A stretch of DNA of 64,000 nucleotides from Sapria himalayana (Eukaryota; Streptophyta; Magnoliopsida; Malpighiales; Rafflesiaceae), in the NCBI GenBank assembly GCA_029783825.1, contig JAREIK010001718.1, positions 1,069,898 to 1,133,897 of the forward strand, given 5' to 3'. Under the pieces are notes generated by a model. That model was not told the origin of the DNA. It saw only the letters and a list, made by a program, of their open reading frames with translations, and searched no databases. This document shows positions 1 to 14,500 of this stretch, in pieces; within the stretch, counting starts at the first letter, position 1; every line of letters starts with the position of its first letter. The translations under genes were made by a program, and so were the position numbers.

Positions 1-218
1 TATGTTGATTGATGAAAACAGGTTGGATCACACATATTATATTATATCAGCGCCATGTATTTAACCCCTTTCTGCATCAGGAAATCAAAAGCAATTTTCA
101 AAATATGAACAAAAAAGCTCAACCATACTCTGACATTAAGATTTATGATGAATAAAATACAAGAGATTTTATGCTGCAGTAATGTTTTTGCACCCACATA
201 ATGTACAGAAACTCATAC

Positions 219-277
219 CTAGGCAGATTGGGCATTGGACTTCCTTTCGAATTTCAGACAGATTTAAGACCACGTAT
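219..277 (-). CDS. RING1: Internal exon of a RING1-type E3 ubiquitin ligase (Polycomb PRC1) homologue
   Basis: Read on the minus strand, this 59-nt exon follows an acceptor ending TTGCAG and is followed by a donor GTATGAG. With one base at each end belonging to split codons, it encodes 19 uninterrupted residues, including EIRKEVQCPICL, completed to ...CLG across the splice. That is the start of the C3HC4 RING of plant AtRING1A/B-like proteins, which add ubiquitin to histone H2A in PRC1; the two Cys of CPIC would bind the first zinc. The rest of the RING should follow in the next exon, beyond the left edge, because positions 1-218 look like intron. I found no upstream exon to the right, so this could be a working gene with long introns or a stray fragment. 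Identification rests on motif recall, not a search. Confidence 0.72.
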
Positions 278-1620
278 CTGCAATTTGAATATTAATTTAT
301 TTGGGAATATTAATTAAGCATGTAAATTCCAAGAATAAATCATCTTAGCAACAATTAATTACAAATAAAAAAATGATCCTTAGAATCAATGTAAAAAGTC
401 ATCCAATTTATAGTCAAAAAAATAAAATACAAATGCCAAACAAATTGCACACGAGACATCTATATTAATTTATTATAAATGCATACTTATAATAAATTGA
501 CAAATGCCAAATAAAATGATTCATAGATTCATATCAAATACACAATACTCCAGTTTTAGCATGGTGCCTAGGAGAGATGTATCTCGGCAATCTTACTCCC
601 CAGAAATTAAAGAGATTATATCTAATAAATCTCAAATCCGAGACACACCTTCCTTGGAATAGCGAACTTGTCATAACACCAAAACATGTACTCCAGTATA
701 AATATGCAACACAAATACATATTAGATAATCAATCATCTCAATATTATTCTCCCTCAAACATATTAAAGAATATATTATAACGCGCAAGTAATTATTTTG
801 TCCAAAAACTTAATGTATATTTATAGCTAATGGAGTGTCTCATAAATCATTGATTACAATAATATTAATCTAAAATTTTAGCAACTATTAATTTTTTGAT
901 ATTATTTTTTTATGAATATTGATTGTATATGAGATGTACAACAATATCATCTCCCCCATCTTAAGTCATGTAATGGATTAACACACCATTTGATATTTGT
1001 ACATGTATAATTCATCAATATCATTGTTATAATCAAAATACATTCTCAATATTATCAAAAAAAATTAAATTAAATAAATTCTAGCTCATCAAATAATATA
1101 ATTTTTTCATATATTCCCACCAAAATCAAATTATTGCATGCCATTTCTCAATCGATTATTTGAAACAATGATATTTTTTATATTTGTTTATTTTAATATA
1201 CTATATAAATTTAATTATAATATTTAAAATTAAAAAAATAATAATAATTCCGAGTATGCTTGAGATTAGTCAAATGCCTAATACTTGGAGCATGATATAA
1301 AAAAGCAATCTTCCTAAGCATGTATATTAACCAAAAATTAGTTTACTAAAAATATATATACATATATTTATATAATAATATCATAACACTTCTATTATAT
1401 GATGGTTCTCATTCAAATTATTTATAACATAATTTTGACCACGATTAATTTGAATAACTAAATACTTTTATCTTGTCTTATACTTGGTTTTTAAATTACT
1501 AGTGCACAAAAAATTAAAATTGTGGGATCACTTCTAATATAAATTTTTTATATTAGACCAAAGGTGCCTAATAGCATACTCCGAGAAGATTAGAATCGAT
1601 TTTTAAAAAAAATAATTACT
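278..1620. other. AT-rich intron or intergenic DNA
   Basis: No reading frame with family features was found. A minus-strand frame at 534-788 has no recognisable motif and no coding signature. If the RING1-like exon belongs to a live gene, this is its upstream intron. Confidence 0.5.
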
Positions 1621-3540
1621 TAATTTAGCTTTTTAGCTTATCTTATAGAAGGAGAAGGTTCTTAGCGGAACCCCTTATACGATGGGAACCAGGTAGCCAT
1701 AATGAACTTATCCTTTTCTTTACTTAAGGTAGAATAAAAAGAAATTCATCGAGGGAGAACGTAGGAACACTACTCGTCAACGAATATTCATCTAGCTAGT
1801 TGAGACTTTTTTGAGCATATTTTTCCTTTCATTGATTGCCTAACCTGCACAAATATATTTAGTAAGGGCTTGTTTTGTTTTGTCTGATCAAGCGAGCATT
1901 TCAACTCATCCTCACTTAGCATTTTGGATCTCAACCTATATTTAGTAAGGGCTTGTTTTATTTTGTTTTGTTCTATATATAAAGTAAAAAACAATGAGTT
2001 TTTTACTTTATGTTGATGTCATACCCTAGGGTTCCTTCTCTATTCAGTTACTTTATGTTGATGTCACCACAAAAAGCATAGTCAGAAAAACTAACTACTC
2101 AAGAGCTAGTCTTAGCTACCAAGAGCACTAAGTCAACAATAAGAACCACAACATCATCCAAATGAAAAAAAAAAGCTAATAAATTAGTTTATATTGCTTT
2201 TCTTGACTTGATTCACCTAGTGTTTTTTGTTTTTTGTTTGCATGGATAAGAGCTTCTCATCACCAAGAGAGTCAATATCTTTTATTCCATTTCAATAATA
2301 GCAAACTCGATAGGACTTAGGAACGAAATACAGAATTTACTTTTTGCTAATATTTATTCTATGGCTATGCTATGTCCAGATCATCTTTCAATTAATTATC
2401 CTTTATAATATCACTTCCTTTAGGAATTCCGAATCATCTAAAGTGTGCTTTTATGTCACAATTTGATGTGCAACACTTGTTCTTTCCCTTCATTCAAAAA
2501 AGGAATTATACACCATAGTTCAGTTTCATTTTCGTCTTTCTGATCTGACCTAAGGTGCGCCCTCTATCTCGGCACTATAAGACATGAAAATTCTCTCTTC
2601 TTAGATAATGGCTTTTGCTTTCCCAGAACAAAAGAAAAAGAATTTATACGATTTGCCCTAGAGTGCCACAAAAGAAAGATATTCTATGAAGCATAATAGG
2701 TGGCACTTAAGCAAGCTTCTAGTTCCATCAAATAATTATTCCTTTGTTTCTGTATAGGACAAAGTGAAACATATTTTCTTTTTGTTCGGCAAGTAGGAAC
2801 AAGTACAATCAAGTGGCCGTGGTGATAGTATTTCCTTTCCGTTCAAGGTACAGAACAAAAATCTCATTGGCTTTGAACTTCACAAAACTTTAAAGCAAGC
2901 TCCTTATTTTTAGCCTTTTTGTTTGAAGCTTATTAGTTATAAGATAGACTCTCTTTATTGCTTTTGAATACTTGGAGACTTATTAGTTATGGTACGGAAC
3001 AATAGTCTCACAGAGACACCAATTAAGCAAGCAAGCCCAATGGTGAAATGCCAATGATATTAAATACCCTAATCTTTTTTCATAAATATAGAAACCTATA
3101 CAAAGAGGAAAGCATAACAAATGAAAGAGATTCAAACTAAATGATGTCATGGATGTTATTAGTTTACTCAATATATAATAGGTTTATCATGTTTATTCAA
3201 GAAACATTAGGAAAGTCTTTAAAAACATCCTTTTGTTATTGGCTTCATCCTTTAATGAGAGAAATAGCTTTTGACTTGGAGAAGCTATCTCCCTTGTCAC
3301 TTAAGGGAAAAGCTCAACCTCTTTGTTTAAATCATGATATATGACAATATGAGTTTCAACCTATATTTCAATAAGTAAAAAACCTTCCTTTTGCTAATTC
3401 GATTATAGCCATTTTCAAAGATACTAGTTGTAGTAGCAGTTCTCCACATCCCCAAAAATCTCTTGAAACCCTAGTTAACATGAGCTAGCCACCTAACTCC
3501 TTCCATGGGCTTGAGATTTAGGAATTAAACTCCTAAAAAA
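1620..3540. other. Less AT-rich block of unknown origin, possibly organellar DNA
   Basis: Base composition and texture differ from both flanks: fewer long A/T runs and more mixed sequence. It contains direct repeats (a 24-26-bp unit at 1,856 and 1,939, 83 bp apart; a 19-bp unit at 2,003 and 2,048). Short frames at 1,788-1,994 (-), 2,983-3,171 (-) and 3,141-3,344 (+) match no family I recognise. An inserted mitochondrial segment is one possibility, but no organellar gene was identified, so this is only a composition-based suggestion. Confidence 0.25.
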
Positions 3541-6069
3541 AAGTCAGAGATAATGACAAAAAAAAAAGGCAGAATTATGTACAAAAAAAAATTGTGATCA
3601 CCCAAAAAGTAATACACGAAAAAATTACTAATAACCTCGACTTTAGAAATTAAGTGTTCAACAAAAAACTAAAACTACAAATAAAAAAAAATATTGCATC
3701 ATACCATTAATTGGGTGGTCATGTTCAAAAGGTAAAGATAAAAAATAAAAAAAAATAACAATAAAACCCACAACACCTTTCTCGGTGTCAAGACCATCCA
3801 TAAATATCTAGTACACTAAATGTAAAGAAAGATGAATATAGACATTCTCAAAATCATCATAAATATATTGATTGTCTAGTCTATCATAAGAAAACAAGTT
3901 ATATATATAGGAATACAAGTTATAATAATAAACTTATTTTGATTATTCTCACTGAGAAAAAATAATTTATATCTATAAATTTTGTTTGCCCAAAAAACAT
4001 TAAATTAAAAGTTATATATATTATTATTTAACTATCATGGTTAAAAATTATATTAAGTGATTACCCAATTTCATTAAAAATGTGCATCACCTAAAATATC
4101 TTAAATAACTATCATCATCGTCGATATAATACATATACAATAGATCTCAAGATGACAATACAAACATTATTTTTCTAATAAAACAAAGTACTAATTCCTA
4201 AGTTTCATTAGAATAACTGATATTTATCTTTTTCATCAATATTATATATCATCAAGACAAAATAAAAACGTAAAATAAAATTTTAATATTCTAATATCAT
4301 CTAAAGAAACAATAAAATAAATGACATAGAGATAAAATAAATACGATAATACTTATGACATATGATACTAAATATAATTTCTATATTTTTTTCAAAGAAC
4401 AATCAGAAAAATAAGATAATAAAATTTTATTATGTGATCATCTTATTTATTGTAAGATTTTTCTTCGTTCTAAACATGCCATATATATTTTCTTTTCCTA
4501 TAATATATTTGAAGACCTAAGTAATCAAGTCTCTACTCTCATAACTCACTCAAAATAATACTAAAATCAACTCAAGAGATACCAAATCTACAAAACTAAT
4601 GAGAGATTCATTTTTTTAATAAATATTACTTTCTCCAGAATAAATAAGTTGTATATTTATTTTTAAATATAATGACTCATACAAAGAATTATCATAGAGT
4701 GAACCAACATGTTCAAAAGAGGTTGTAAGTAAAGTAATACTCTCTCCAAGTTAGAGGCTTGCGTGAAACTCTACAAGAGTAAGGAAGAATAAGAGATCCA
4801 AGTGTCTCTTTTGAATCCTTACCCTCGACTTATTAAAAAATGAGTCAATATTAAAAAACATATTTGCGTTGGTTTAAGTAATCAAGAAACACTTTTATTA
4901 CTCTAGTATTATTTTATCATATCATGGGAAAAGATCCTAAATAAAATAAATACTCACAAAAAGTTTGAAAAAAATTAACCAATCTCGCAAAATACATGAG
5001 AAATGAAATAAAAAATACATGAGAAGTGAAATAAAAAGATATTTTGTTGGTCAAATAGTTTACAATTAAAATGATATTTTCCCACAAATACCTTGAATCA
5101 CTTCTACAATAGAAACGTATTAATTTATCACAACTAAATATTTATTCATTTTTTCCATAATACTATTTTAAAAAAGTATAATAACACAAAAAATCTAATA
5201 TATGATCTCAAGTCTATATGATAAATGGTAAAACTGTCAGAAATATGCTTAAGCATTGACATTATTGATAATTTTTTTTAAAAAAAATAATTTTTTTATT
5301 TTTTAATAAAATAAGTTTTTAAAAAAAGAAAAAATAAAAGATTTAAAATAAAAAAGAATCACCTAAAGTGCATATGATCATTAATAAAGATAAATATTCT
5401 TACTCACATATGTTTGATAGGCAAAATGAAAACTCTTATATTATTTGATTTAACAAACTTCACAATTTAACATAAAGGAATCTAATACTGAGATCTAAAC
5501 TTCTAAATTTTACTAGAGATGAATAATGAAGTTAAAAATAAATAAGTAATAAATTAATAATACTAAACATCTAGTAAGATACAAAATCATATAAGAAATA
5601 ATATATAATACATCATGTTCAATCCAGAAAAATATCTTCAAAATCTTTTGATCATATAAAATAATATTAATAAAAAAAATATCATAATTAAATTATTTAA
5701 CAAGATAACTCAAAAAAAAGTATTCGAGCATTCATGAACATATTGAATGTCAAATCCTCATAATTATTAGTCCCAATGTCAAAACCCCATAAGTCAAAAA
5801 TAAGAAGATAGGAAATAAGCATTATAATATCTATGGGACAAAAACCATTTTATGTTGCTAGCAAGTAATTTTATATATTCCTCTTTAAAAAGAATTAATG
5901 TTTGAACTTTGCTACGAACAACTCTCTCTGGTATCGAAACTCATTATTTAATGGGTACATTATATTCATGATTGCTTAATGTTGTCTCTACTATGATTCT
6001 AGAAGAAATATATGTAGCTACAAGTGTTGTATAAGAAATATCTACATTGGATCTATGTCTATATCACAT
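3541..6069. other. AT-rich intergenic DNA, no gene seen
   Basis: Highly AT-rich, with no convincing open frame. A 23-bp unit containing ATACATGAGAA is repeated twice at about 4,990-5,037. Nothing else was recognised. Confidence 0.5.
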
Positions 6070-6277
6070 ATATTAAAGGTGCATTGGATCATTGTATCAT
6101 GTGTGACTGACAACAATGCCCACTGAATCAATGCGCATGATGCACCATAGGTGCCATAAAGGAGCATTGTGTGTAGAAGGAGGTGCAGACAATAGACTGT
6201 GTGCACCATGCATGATTAGTACAGTGTGTTGGTAAAGGTCTTATACGTGATACAATGATCCAATGCACCTTTAATAT
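6070..6277. repeat. Inverted-repeat (hairpin) element with 30-bp perfect arms
   Basis: Positions 6,070-6,099 and 6,248-6,277 are exact reverse complements (each arm contains GGTGCATTGGATCATTG), separated by 148 bp. The loop and right flank are rich in GTGCACCATG words; a roughly 31-bp segment starting GTGCACCATG recurs at about 6,200 and 6,280. It resembles a small foldback or MITE-like element, but no clear target-site duplication flanks the arms, so the class is unassigned. Confidence 0.7.
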
Positions 6278-7129
6278 GTGCACCATGCGTGGCTAGTACA
6301 GTTTGTGGTGCACCAAATAAGTACAATGAGTGCAGGGTAATTGCAGCATACATAATTGCTTGGTATGATTATTTAATTGTTTTGTAATGTGCCACACATT
6401 TATTCACATAAAGAAGGAATTAAGATTCTAAATTTTTTTATAGATGTTCTGACAGAAATTATACACGGATTTATATGTATATTATGTACTCTTATTCTTC
6501 CAATACTCACTAAAAATGACTCATACTCAAAAAAATATATATATCAATTATCACTAAAATCTTACCAATCATGGGTGAAGAAAGCTTGTACCCTAAGTAC
6601 TAGGATATTCAAGAAAAACACATTTTAAAATACTGAGCATCAATTTATACAATACTAAGGAAAGATAATGGACAAAATATATTATCTCTTAAAATAATAA
6701 TACAAAGCTAAATAATCTTTCTTCAAGATACAGGATACAAAATATTATAAAATTAAAAAAAAAAACAGAAAAAAATAACTAATTAATGAAGTAATTTACA
6801 ATAAAAACTACATCTTCTCAAAAATATTTTGAAAAATATCTTCTAAATAGAAATGTTTCAATTGTCTCACCTAAATTTCTTTTCTTCTTTTTTGGCCACC
6901 TCATTTTGTGGATGTATGTTGACATAGAAAGTCTAATATATAATCTCATAATCTATACAGCAAATATTAAATATGTTTAATAATTATTTTAGTATATGTT
7001 CAATTCTTATTTTTTTAATATTTTTATCAAATTAATTTTTTATAATTTTATAAAATATCTTTAAAATACTTGTAATCTATGATGAAAAAAAATACTCAGA
7101 TATACCCAAGGATAAAAATTTTTGATATA

Positions 7130-7312
7130 TCCACCGATATATCTCTGAAATATCCATAAATTCTAAATATCAATATATTAATTAAGGCCGATATATCTAT
7201 CATTTATTGATGTTCATATACAAGAATATACCGATATATCTTCGATATATTCGATATATTTGTAAAATCCAAATACCGATATATCCGTAGAAACTAATAT
7301 TTTAATCCTTAG
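7130..7312. repeat. Cluster of palindromic CGATATAT motifs
   Basis: About six copies of CGATATAT, several as CCGATATATC, fall within roughly 180 bp. Each is largely self-complementary. The function is unknown; it may be the internal part of an old repeat. Confidence 0.5.
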
Positions 7313-10300
7313 ATATACCACAAGTAATCTTCATCAAATGTGATCAAGTACCAAAAACATTATTTGATCACATATCTATTAATCATTATATGTCTAAATT
7401 TATTAGATCGAATGAGTTCCTAATCATACCGAGCTAGCCAGCAAAAAAAAACTTTTAGTATATTTTTTCAATAAACAAGTCTTATATTTTAAGATAGAAA
7501 TATCATATAAACTAAAATATAATATTCTCAACTTTATCAAAGATAAATAACTAAGTTAAAAATGTATAAGTAAATAACCTAATACACTCCAACAACTCAA
7601 AAAAATTTTACCGCAAAAAAAAACTATTCTACATAATCCTAAATGAAATCTTTATTATATTCTACCAATCCTACAAGTAAATATCAATGATGAAAAAATA
7701 TTAAAATTAACTTCTTTAAATGATAACTCACAGAAAATATACTAACAGTAATAGAATAATTAAAAGTAAGCATGACATAATCAAGAAGCAAAAAATCAAC
7801 ATATTTATTGTCATATTTAATAAGATGAGAGAATTTATCACTAACTACAATAATATTCTCATAATACAAAAAAAAAATTGTAAATATATTATAATTACAT
7901 ATGAAATAAGGATTAGTTCATGTATGAATAATATAAGTATAAACAACTAGTACAAGTGATAAAACAAATAATACCTAGAAAAATAAAGTATCAATTACTA
8001 GCTTTTATACGACTTTTATATACTCATCTCTGTAAATATAATAATAGATGAATCTAATGAAAATTTTTGGATAACTCTCCAAAAATATATTTCAATGTAG
8101 TATTTTCAATCTCCTCTCCAAAAATAAAATTCAAAAATTACCTTTGATATGATTCATTATCCTATAATGTGTATATTAAAATGAGTTTTTTCTTCTATTA
8201 CAATAATTTTTCTCCATACTGAAACTCAATCAATTAATTAAACTTTAATTCTACACTGAAGCCCTCATTTTTAAAGGAACCCCAAATATTCACATTCATA
8301 ATTCTATTATCTTCAATTCTACACATAATTAATTTTTTGGAATCCTGATTCTCCAAAATTAAACTATGTTAAGCCATAATGCACCACCATCACACTACTA
8401 TCAAACCACAGATGCCACACTAGTGCACCACTTGTGCAATTCTTTGATACGTCATCAACCAAATTTTTTGGGAGATCAAAACAACCATATTGTTTAGGGT
8501 ATTCTCTGAAACATTAATAAGACCTTGGGAGCTACTCTTACCCACTAACATGATGCAAAAAAGCATGAGTGAGAAATAAAGTACAACACTCGACAAATCA
8601 TAGATAACATTCTTATACAACAAACAAATATTATTAAGATAGATTATAGATTAAGTACTCTCATCAATATAACATAAATAAAAATAAAAAACAATATGCT
8701 AAAAAAAAATAACAATATGATCAATGTTCCTATCAACATAACATAAAGACCAAGAGACTTGATCAATTACATAGAAATTATACATGAAGAATGGAATATA
8801 CATAATATATTCACAATTAAAGAGTGTCTCCAAAGAAGACAAATGATCATGCAGCTGGTCTTTCTAATCTTCATCTTTCGATCACTCTCAAAAAGAAACA
8901 TAATTGCTACTCAATACCCAATTTCATAGGTATTGTCATACTTTTATTTTATCTATTTTTACTTTTTTTTTCTATTTATCTTATTGGTATCAGGAGACTT
9001 AAGTCTCCTTCATAGTCATTATTACATTAAAGATGATAATAAATATATTTGTTATTAATTGTCGATGAGAGCATTCACTGTGATGACCAATCTAGATGTG
9101 AAGATATACTTTAGATGATACGTGTTATTAAAAAATCTCTGAGATCTTTGGTAAGAATTATCAAAATTTATTTTCTCCAATGACCAAAATAATTTAAATA
9201 TTGACGCTTATATCACTAAGAATAAGTCATGGATAGAAAATACACTAACTAAATATTAAAAATATATTTCTTCACAATAGCCTAAAGAAATATATATACA
9301 TTAATCAAATATATTAGACAATCTTATCTCCTAACAAAATAATAGTTAAACAATTATTTTAAAATTCAAAACAAATATAGAATTCAAGCAAAGCAAAAGC
9401 ACATGAAAGATACTTTAAATAATGCAACTACTTGATGAGATTGGAGCACTCATTTTCTTTGCTAATTACTTTTTTATAATGATAGTCAAACAAGACATAA
9501 AGCATCCAATATGATGTTTCATAGGCAAATAAAACAAATAGAAGTAAATTATTATGACAGATCATTCAGTAAATATTTTACACTAACATCTTGAAAAAAC
9601 ATCTTATTTTCTTGTCCTCTAACCATATAATATTCTAGATCTTTAGACATTAACTTAAAAATACCCTAACCTACTTATTCTTGTTGTATATTTATGTTAT
9701 TAAATTAGTTTTTTACTTGAAATTGAAAATTTAATGGCTTAAATTTATTAATATTATATGGTAAAAATGCTTTCAATGTATAAAACAGTATATACACTTA
9801 GTTTATATTTTGTTTTTTTATACATTTTTTACATATTTTATTATCCATTTTACATTATCAATAAATAATATTTTTCTCATTAAATTTCAGTATGTTTATC
9901 ACTCATAAATTTTCAAAATTTTTTCTTAAAAAATGAATCTTTTCGTAATAATGTATGTTTATCAACGCCTTTTAATGAAGTTTGATGACATTAACATCAC
10001 TATTGTAATTTGATGATATTTGATGTCATTCATTATATTTTGAAATATTATGGCCAATGATATTTGAAGTATTGCTCCATAATTTTCATAATTCAAAAAT
10101 AGTATACTAATTGATTTTTATAAAAAAAAAAATAAGTATGGCTAAAGCATTCTCATACACGATTGCAACCATAATGCACAACTAAAACAAATAAATAATA
10201 TACAACTAATACAATATATAAATACAATGTACTCAACACCACACTCTCTCGATAAGTGCATATTTGCTTTTAACATCAAGCACGAAGAAAAATTAAGTGA

Positions 10301-10961
10301 TAATCTATAAGATAATCTCAGTAGATACGTATATTGTAGTAATAGAATTCGATTAAATTTACTTTCGTATAAATTAATAATTTATCTCAACATATTTTTT
10401 TTATTCATAAAAAATAAATATAAAACCTTATAATATCATGACTAGCTATCACAATACAAGAGAGTTGATTTAGAAAATTTATCTCGTCAACCAAGTATGT
10501 GATCCAAAGTAACTCATACACAATTAATACCAAATGCTCATATTTTGCAACACTTGATATATAAATTACAATTTATATTTTTTATTTATAACTATTGAAG
10601 TCGATTTAGAATCTATTGTGAATTTTCATCCAGAATAATTGTGGATTCAAGGAAAGGAAGAAAAAAATATTATTATTTATGGTAGCTAACACAAAGATAA
10701 TTGTTCACTTGTCACTTATGGTAGTGACCAATAACAATGTTTTTTTTACTTATCTTTGATATCAAGTTGAAATAGATAAAATACGTATATAATTTCATTA
10801 AATTCAGAAACAATATAATGAATAATTTTCATAAAAAAATATTAAGTATAATTAGAACACCCTTAGACTTTGTGAAAACTTTAATGTATAACTAAATAAA
10901 AAAAATAAAATACAAGTATACAACTAATAGAATGTATGAAAACAAAATGACTTAACATATA

Positions 10962-10982
10962 TGTGTGTGTGTGTGTGTGTGT
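10962..10982. repeat. (TG)n microsatellite
   Basis: Uninterrupted TG dinucleotide run of 21 bp. Confidence 0.9.
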
Positions 10983-11519
10983 TCAATGAATATCAAATTA
11001 TTTGATAACAATTAATATTTATCATTGAGTTTTATACAAATTTTATAATAAATTTTACCAATGATGCATTTTGATGTTGATCACGGTCATTTGATGTTAT
11101 TCAAAGATATTTCATAACTTTTAATCAAGTCTGCTAACATTTGTATGCATCCAAAAATATTAATATCATAGATGCATTTCAATTAATTAAGCTAACAATT
11201 AATCATATTCACATATTTTCAATATTATGTATTGGATGATAGTTCTATTATATTCGAGAAAATTCAATTTTAGTCAAAAATATCATATTAATTATTATTG
11301 TTGGTAATATTTAATATTATTAAATACACTTAATTAATAATCAATTATATTTGATGGATAATTATAATTTTTTTATCAAATTCATTATTTTTTCAAAAAA
11401 TTTGATGATGTTTTAATGAAGTTCAAATAATAATATCATTTATATTTTGTCTAAATAATTTTTCTTATATCCATGTACAAGTATAATCCTATTAGTTTTC
11501 TTGAATCCCATCATACATG

Positions 11520-11521
<2 letters not shown>

Positions 11522-11566
<45 letters not shown>
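11522..11566. repeat. Compound (AT)n(AC)n microsatellite
   Basis: About 15 AT units run directly into about 7 AC units. Confidence 0.9.
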
Positions 11567-14500
11567 TTTATACACATATATATGTATATAAATATCAAAA
11601 ATAATATGATTATATAAAAAATAAAAGAAAATTTTTGAACTTGATCCTCCATGATGAATATTCCAAATATTTTTTTTGAAGTTCAGCCTTTATAATGATA
11701 TAATATTTTTTTTATCAATAACCACTAAGAATGATTCAAATGAAAAATAATGGTTTTATTCATTTTTTTTTTGTTATTAGCAAATTTTACAAATTTTGAT
11801 AGGATAACTTTATAATCATAATTTTGAATTTTGACAAATAATTGAATTAAATTACATGTTTGAGTATGACTCAAAAAAAAAACAGACAATATGAGCCAAC
11901 ATAATAAAAAATAAAATGTTTAAAAATTGTATATAAGATTTATTGAAAAACAGACAAAATGAAATGCATAATTTTTTAATCTAGAGTCTAGAAAATTAAA
12001 AAAAAATTATTTCCATTAGATATTAATCTCAATAATTGAAGATAATACATATAAAAACAATTATATATGACACTATAATATTGAGTACATGTCATAATTA
12101 TCATCATCAGTTAAATTTTATCCCAACTACTTGTAATATGTTATTTTGAATACATACCATAATATCAACTATAATATTATTGTTCAATTACTATGTTAAG
12201 ATAAATTTTCTCAAATTGCATTATAGTAATTCAACTTAAGTCATATATTAAATATCTAGCCAAATTTTTAATTTAAAAAAAAAATACGTACTCATATTTA
12301 CTTATTTGAGGTGTTTTATTTTGTATATAAAGTTAATATTGAATTCTAAGAAAGAGTAAATATCATTTGATGTTTTTGTTCAACTTAGTTATTTGAATTT
12401 GTTAAAATGTAGTATAAAATAAAATATGATTAAAAAAATATATGAAATAAAAGAGAACCAAAAACATGCACAAAGGAAAAAGATATCAATATACATGTTA
12501 TAAATAGGTATCTTTTTTTTGTCAAAAGAATCAAAACAAATATACAATGTCAACATCAAAATTAATTACACATAATGTCATAATAAATAATTAATCAAAT
12601 TATATGGAGACGTAATAAATAAATATTTTTTGATTATCATTTATTTATACCTTTAAATAATTATCTTCAAAAAAACATCAAAATTAATTATACATAATTA
12701 TGCATATTAATGATTGAATTAAATATTCATTATTGTATTAAATTCTTTAAGCTACACATTGTCTTAACTTATATTAAAAAATATTTAAAAACTACAACAT
12801 CAGAAAAATATTAAAGAAAATTATTTCACTAAATGATTATATTTATAATAAACATAGATACTCAAGATGATTATATTTATAATGCTTGGAAATGTTAATA
12901 GTAAATTTGTTATCACTTTTATCATTTTTTTTCTCATTTGTATGAACAAGAAATAATTTCAAAAAAAAAAATTTAAATAAAAGATAATGCATATTAATCA
13001 TATAATAAATAAATAAATAAGCACATGAAAATAATGTTGACAACATTATTTTGCTGTCTACGTCTAGAAGATTTTTATCTTTTATTTAAAAATATAAGTC
13101 ATATTATTCAATTAACTACTTTGCATGTTTAATGGGGAAAAAAAGCTCTAGTGAGATACATTTATAATGGCATAAAAAAAACTAATAATACAAATGTTTA
13201 AAGTTATAATATAATCGAAGAAAAACATGAAGACATAAGTTATTATGCTTCATAAACTGCTACATGCATCTAAATATTTTTAGAATTTAAAATTTTTCTA
13301 TGATAAATTAGAAATAGAAAATGATATATAATATAATCATAATTTGTAAACATATATACATCTTGAGATTGAGAAAAAACTATTAAAAATGAAAAAATAA
13401 TATGGCATAAATGAGCTAAAACACAAAATATATAAAAAATAGCATCAATTGAGAAAAATCTAGCTAATTAGGAAGGCTGATATAATATCTAATTGATATA
13501 GTGATTTTTCTACTTGAACAGTTAATTTGATCACCAGCATAACATCCGAAAGCCCAACTAATAGAGCAAATATTTTAGTGCAATCCTTAGCTACCAGACA
13601 ATCCTTGTAAGTGGGTTTATTTTAATAAGAAAATATTTTAATTTAGTATATTCATTTTACTGTCATAGTTTGTTTATTTCCTAGTCTTTCAGTTAAAGTA
13701 AAAGTATTATTTTTTTTTTTATTATTTCTATTTCTCTTTCCATTGTATTTACTCATTCATGAAGTTGTACAGTCTCTTCAGAATTTTGAAGCTCTTCAAT
13801 AGTGAAATTACATCTCTCATATATTTCCTTTGATATTTAAATTTTAACTAAAGTGGTTAAAAATAAAATAAAAAAATAAGAGAATTATTAAGAACAAAAT
13901 GAATTGTTTTTAAGAATCAAGTTTGATGGCTTAAGTACTTCTGTACGTTCACAACTAAGGATAATTATCATTTCTACATTTTGAATTTAATCTAAATGTA
14001 TAAACAATGATGAAGGCACATGAATGTGTTAGTCTTCCAGCTTAAGTTTTCATCAAACAGCACATATCTACCTACTTGAAACTTATTGTCAATTTCTTCC
14101 TTATTAACTTGGGTATTTGAGATTAAAATAAACCCACAAATATTCACAAGTAATGAACAATAAGCTTTTTTTTCACTTCAGTCTCTACTAATATTAAAAT
14201 TAAAATTTTTTCACTCAAGTTTCTTCCTTCATTTCTAGACTTCTGACGGGTGTCAAAATTATATTCTATTTAATATTAAAAAAAAATAAAATAAATATTT
14301 TTTTTATCAAAAAAAATTTATATATTTAATTTTTATTTTATTTTTCACAGTTAATTTGTAAATTCTTCTCCTCTTCTCTCTTCTTTAAAGCTCTAAAATT
14401 AACATTGAGCTATGTTTTTTATAATATTTCTTAAATTATTTATAATTTAATTTTACAAAGTAAAAGATCATTAATGAGACATGACTGCTAAGCACGAGAA

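Noticed and set aside
534..788. 84-codon minus-strand frame near the RING1-like exon
   Set aside because: Does not resemble the acidic N-terminus of RING1 proteins and shows no splice phase agreement with the exon at 219-277.
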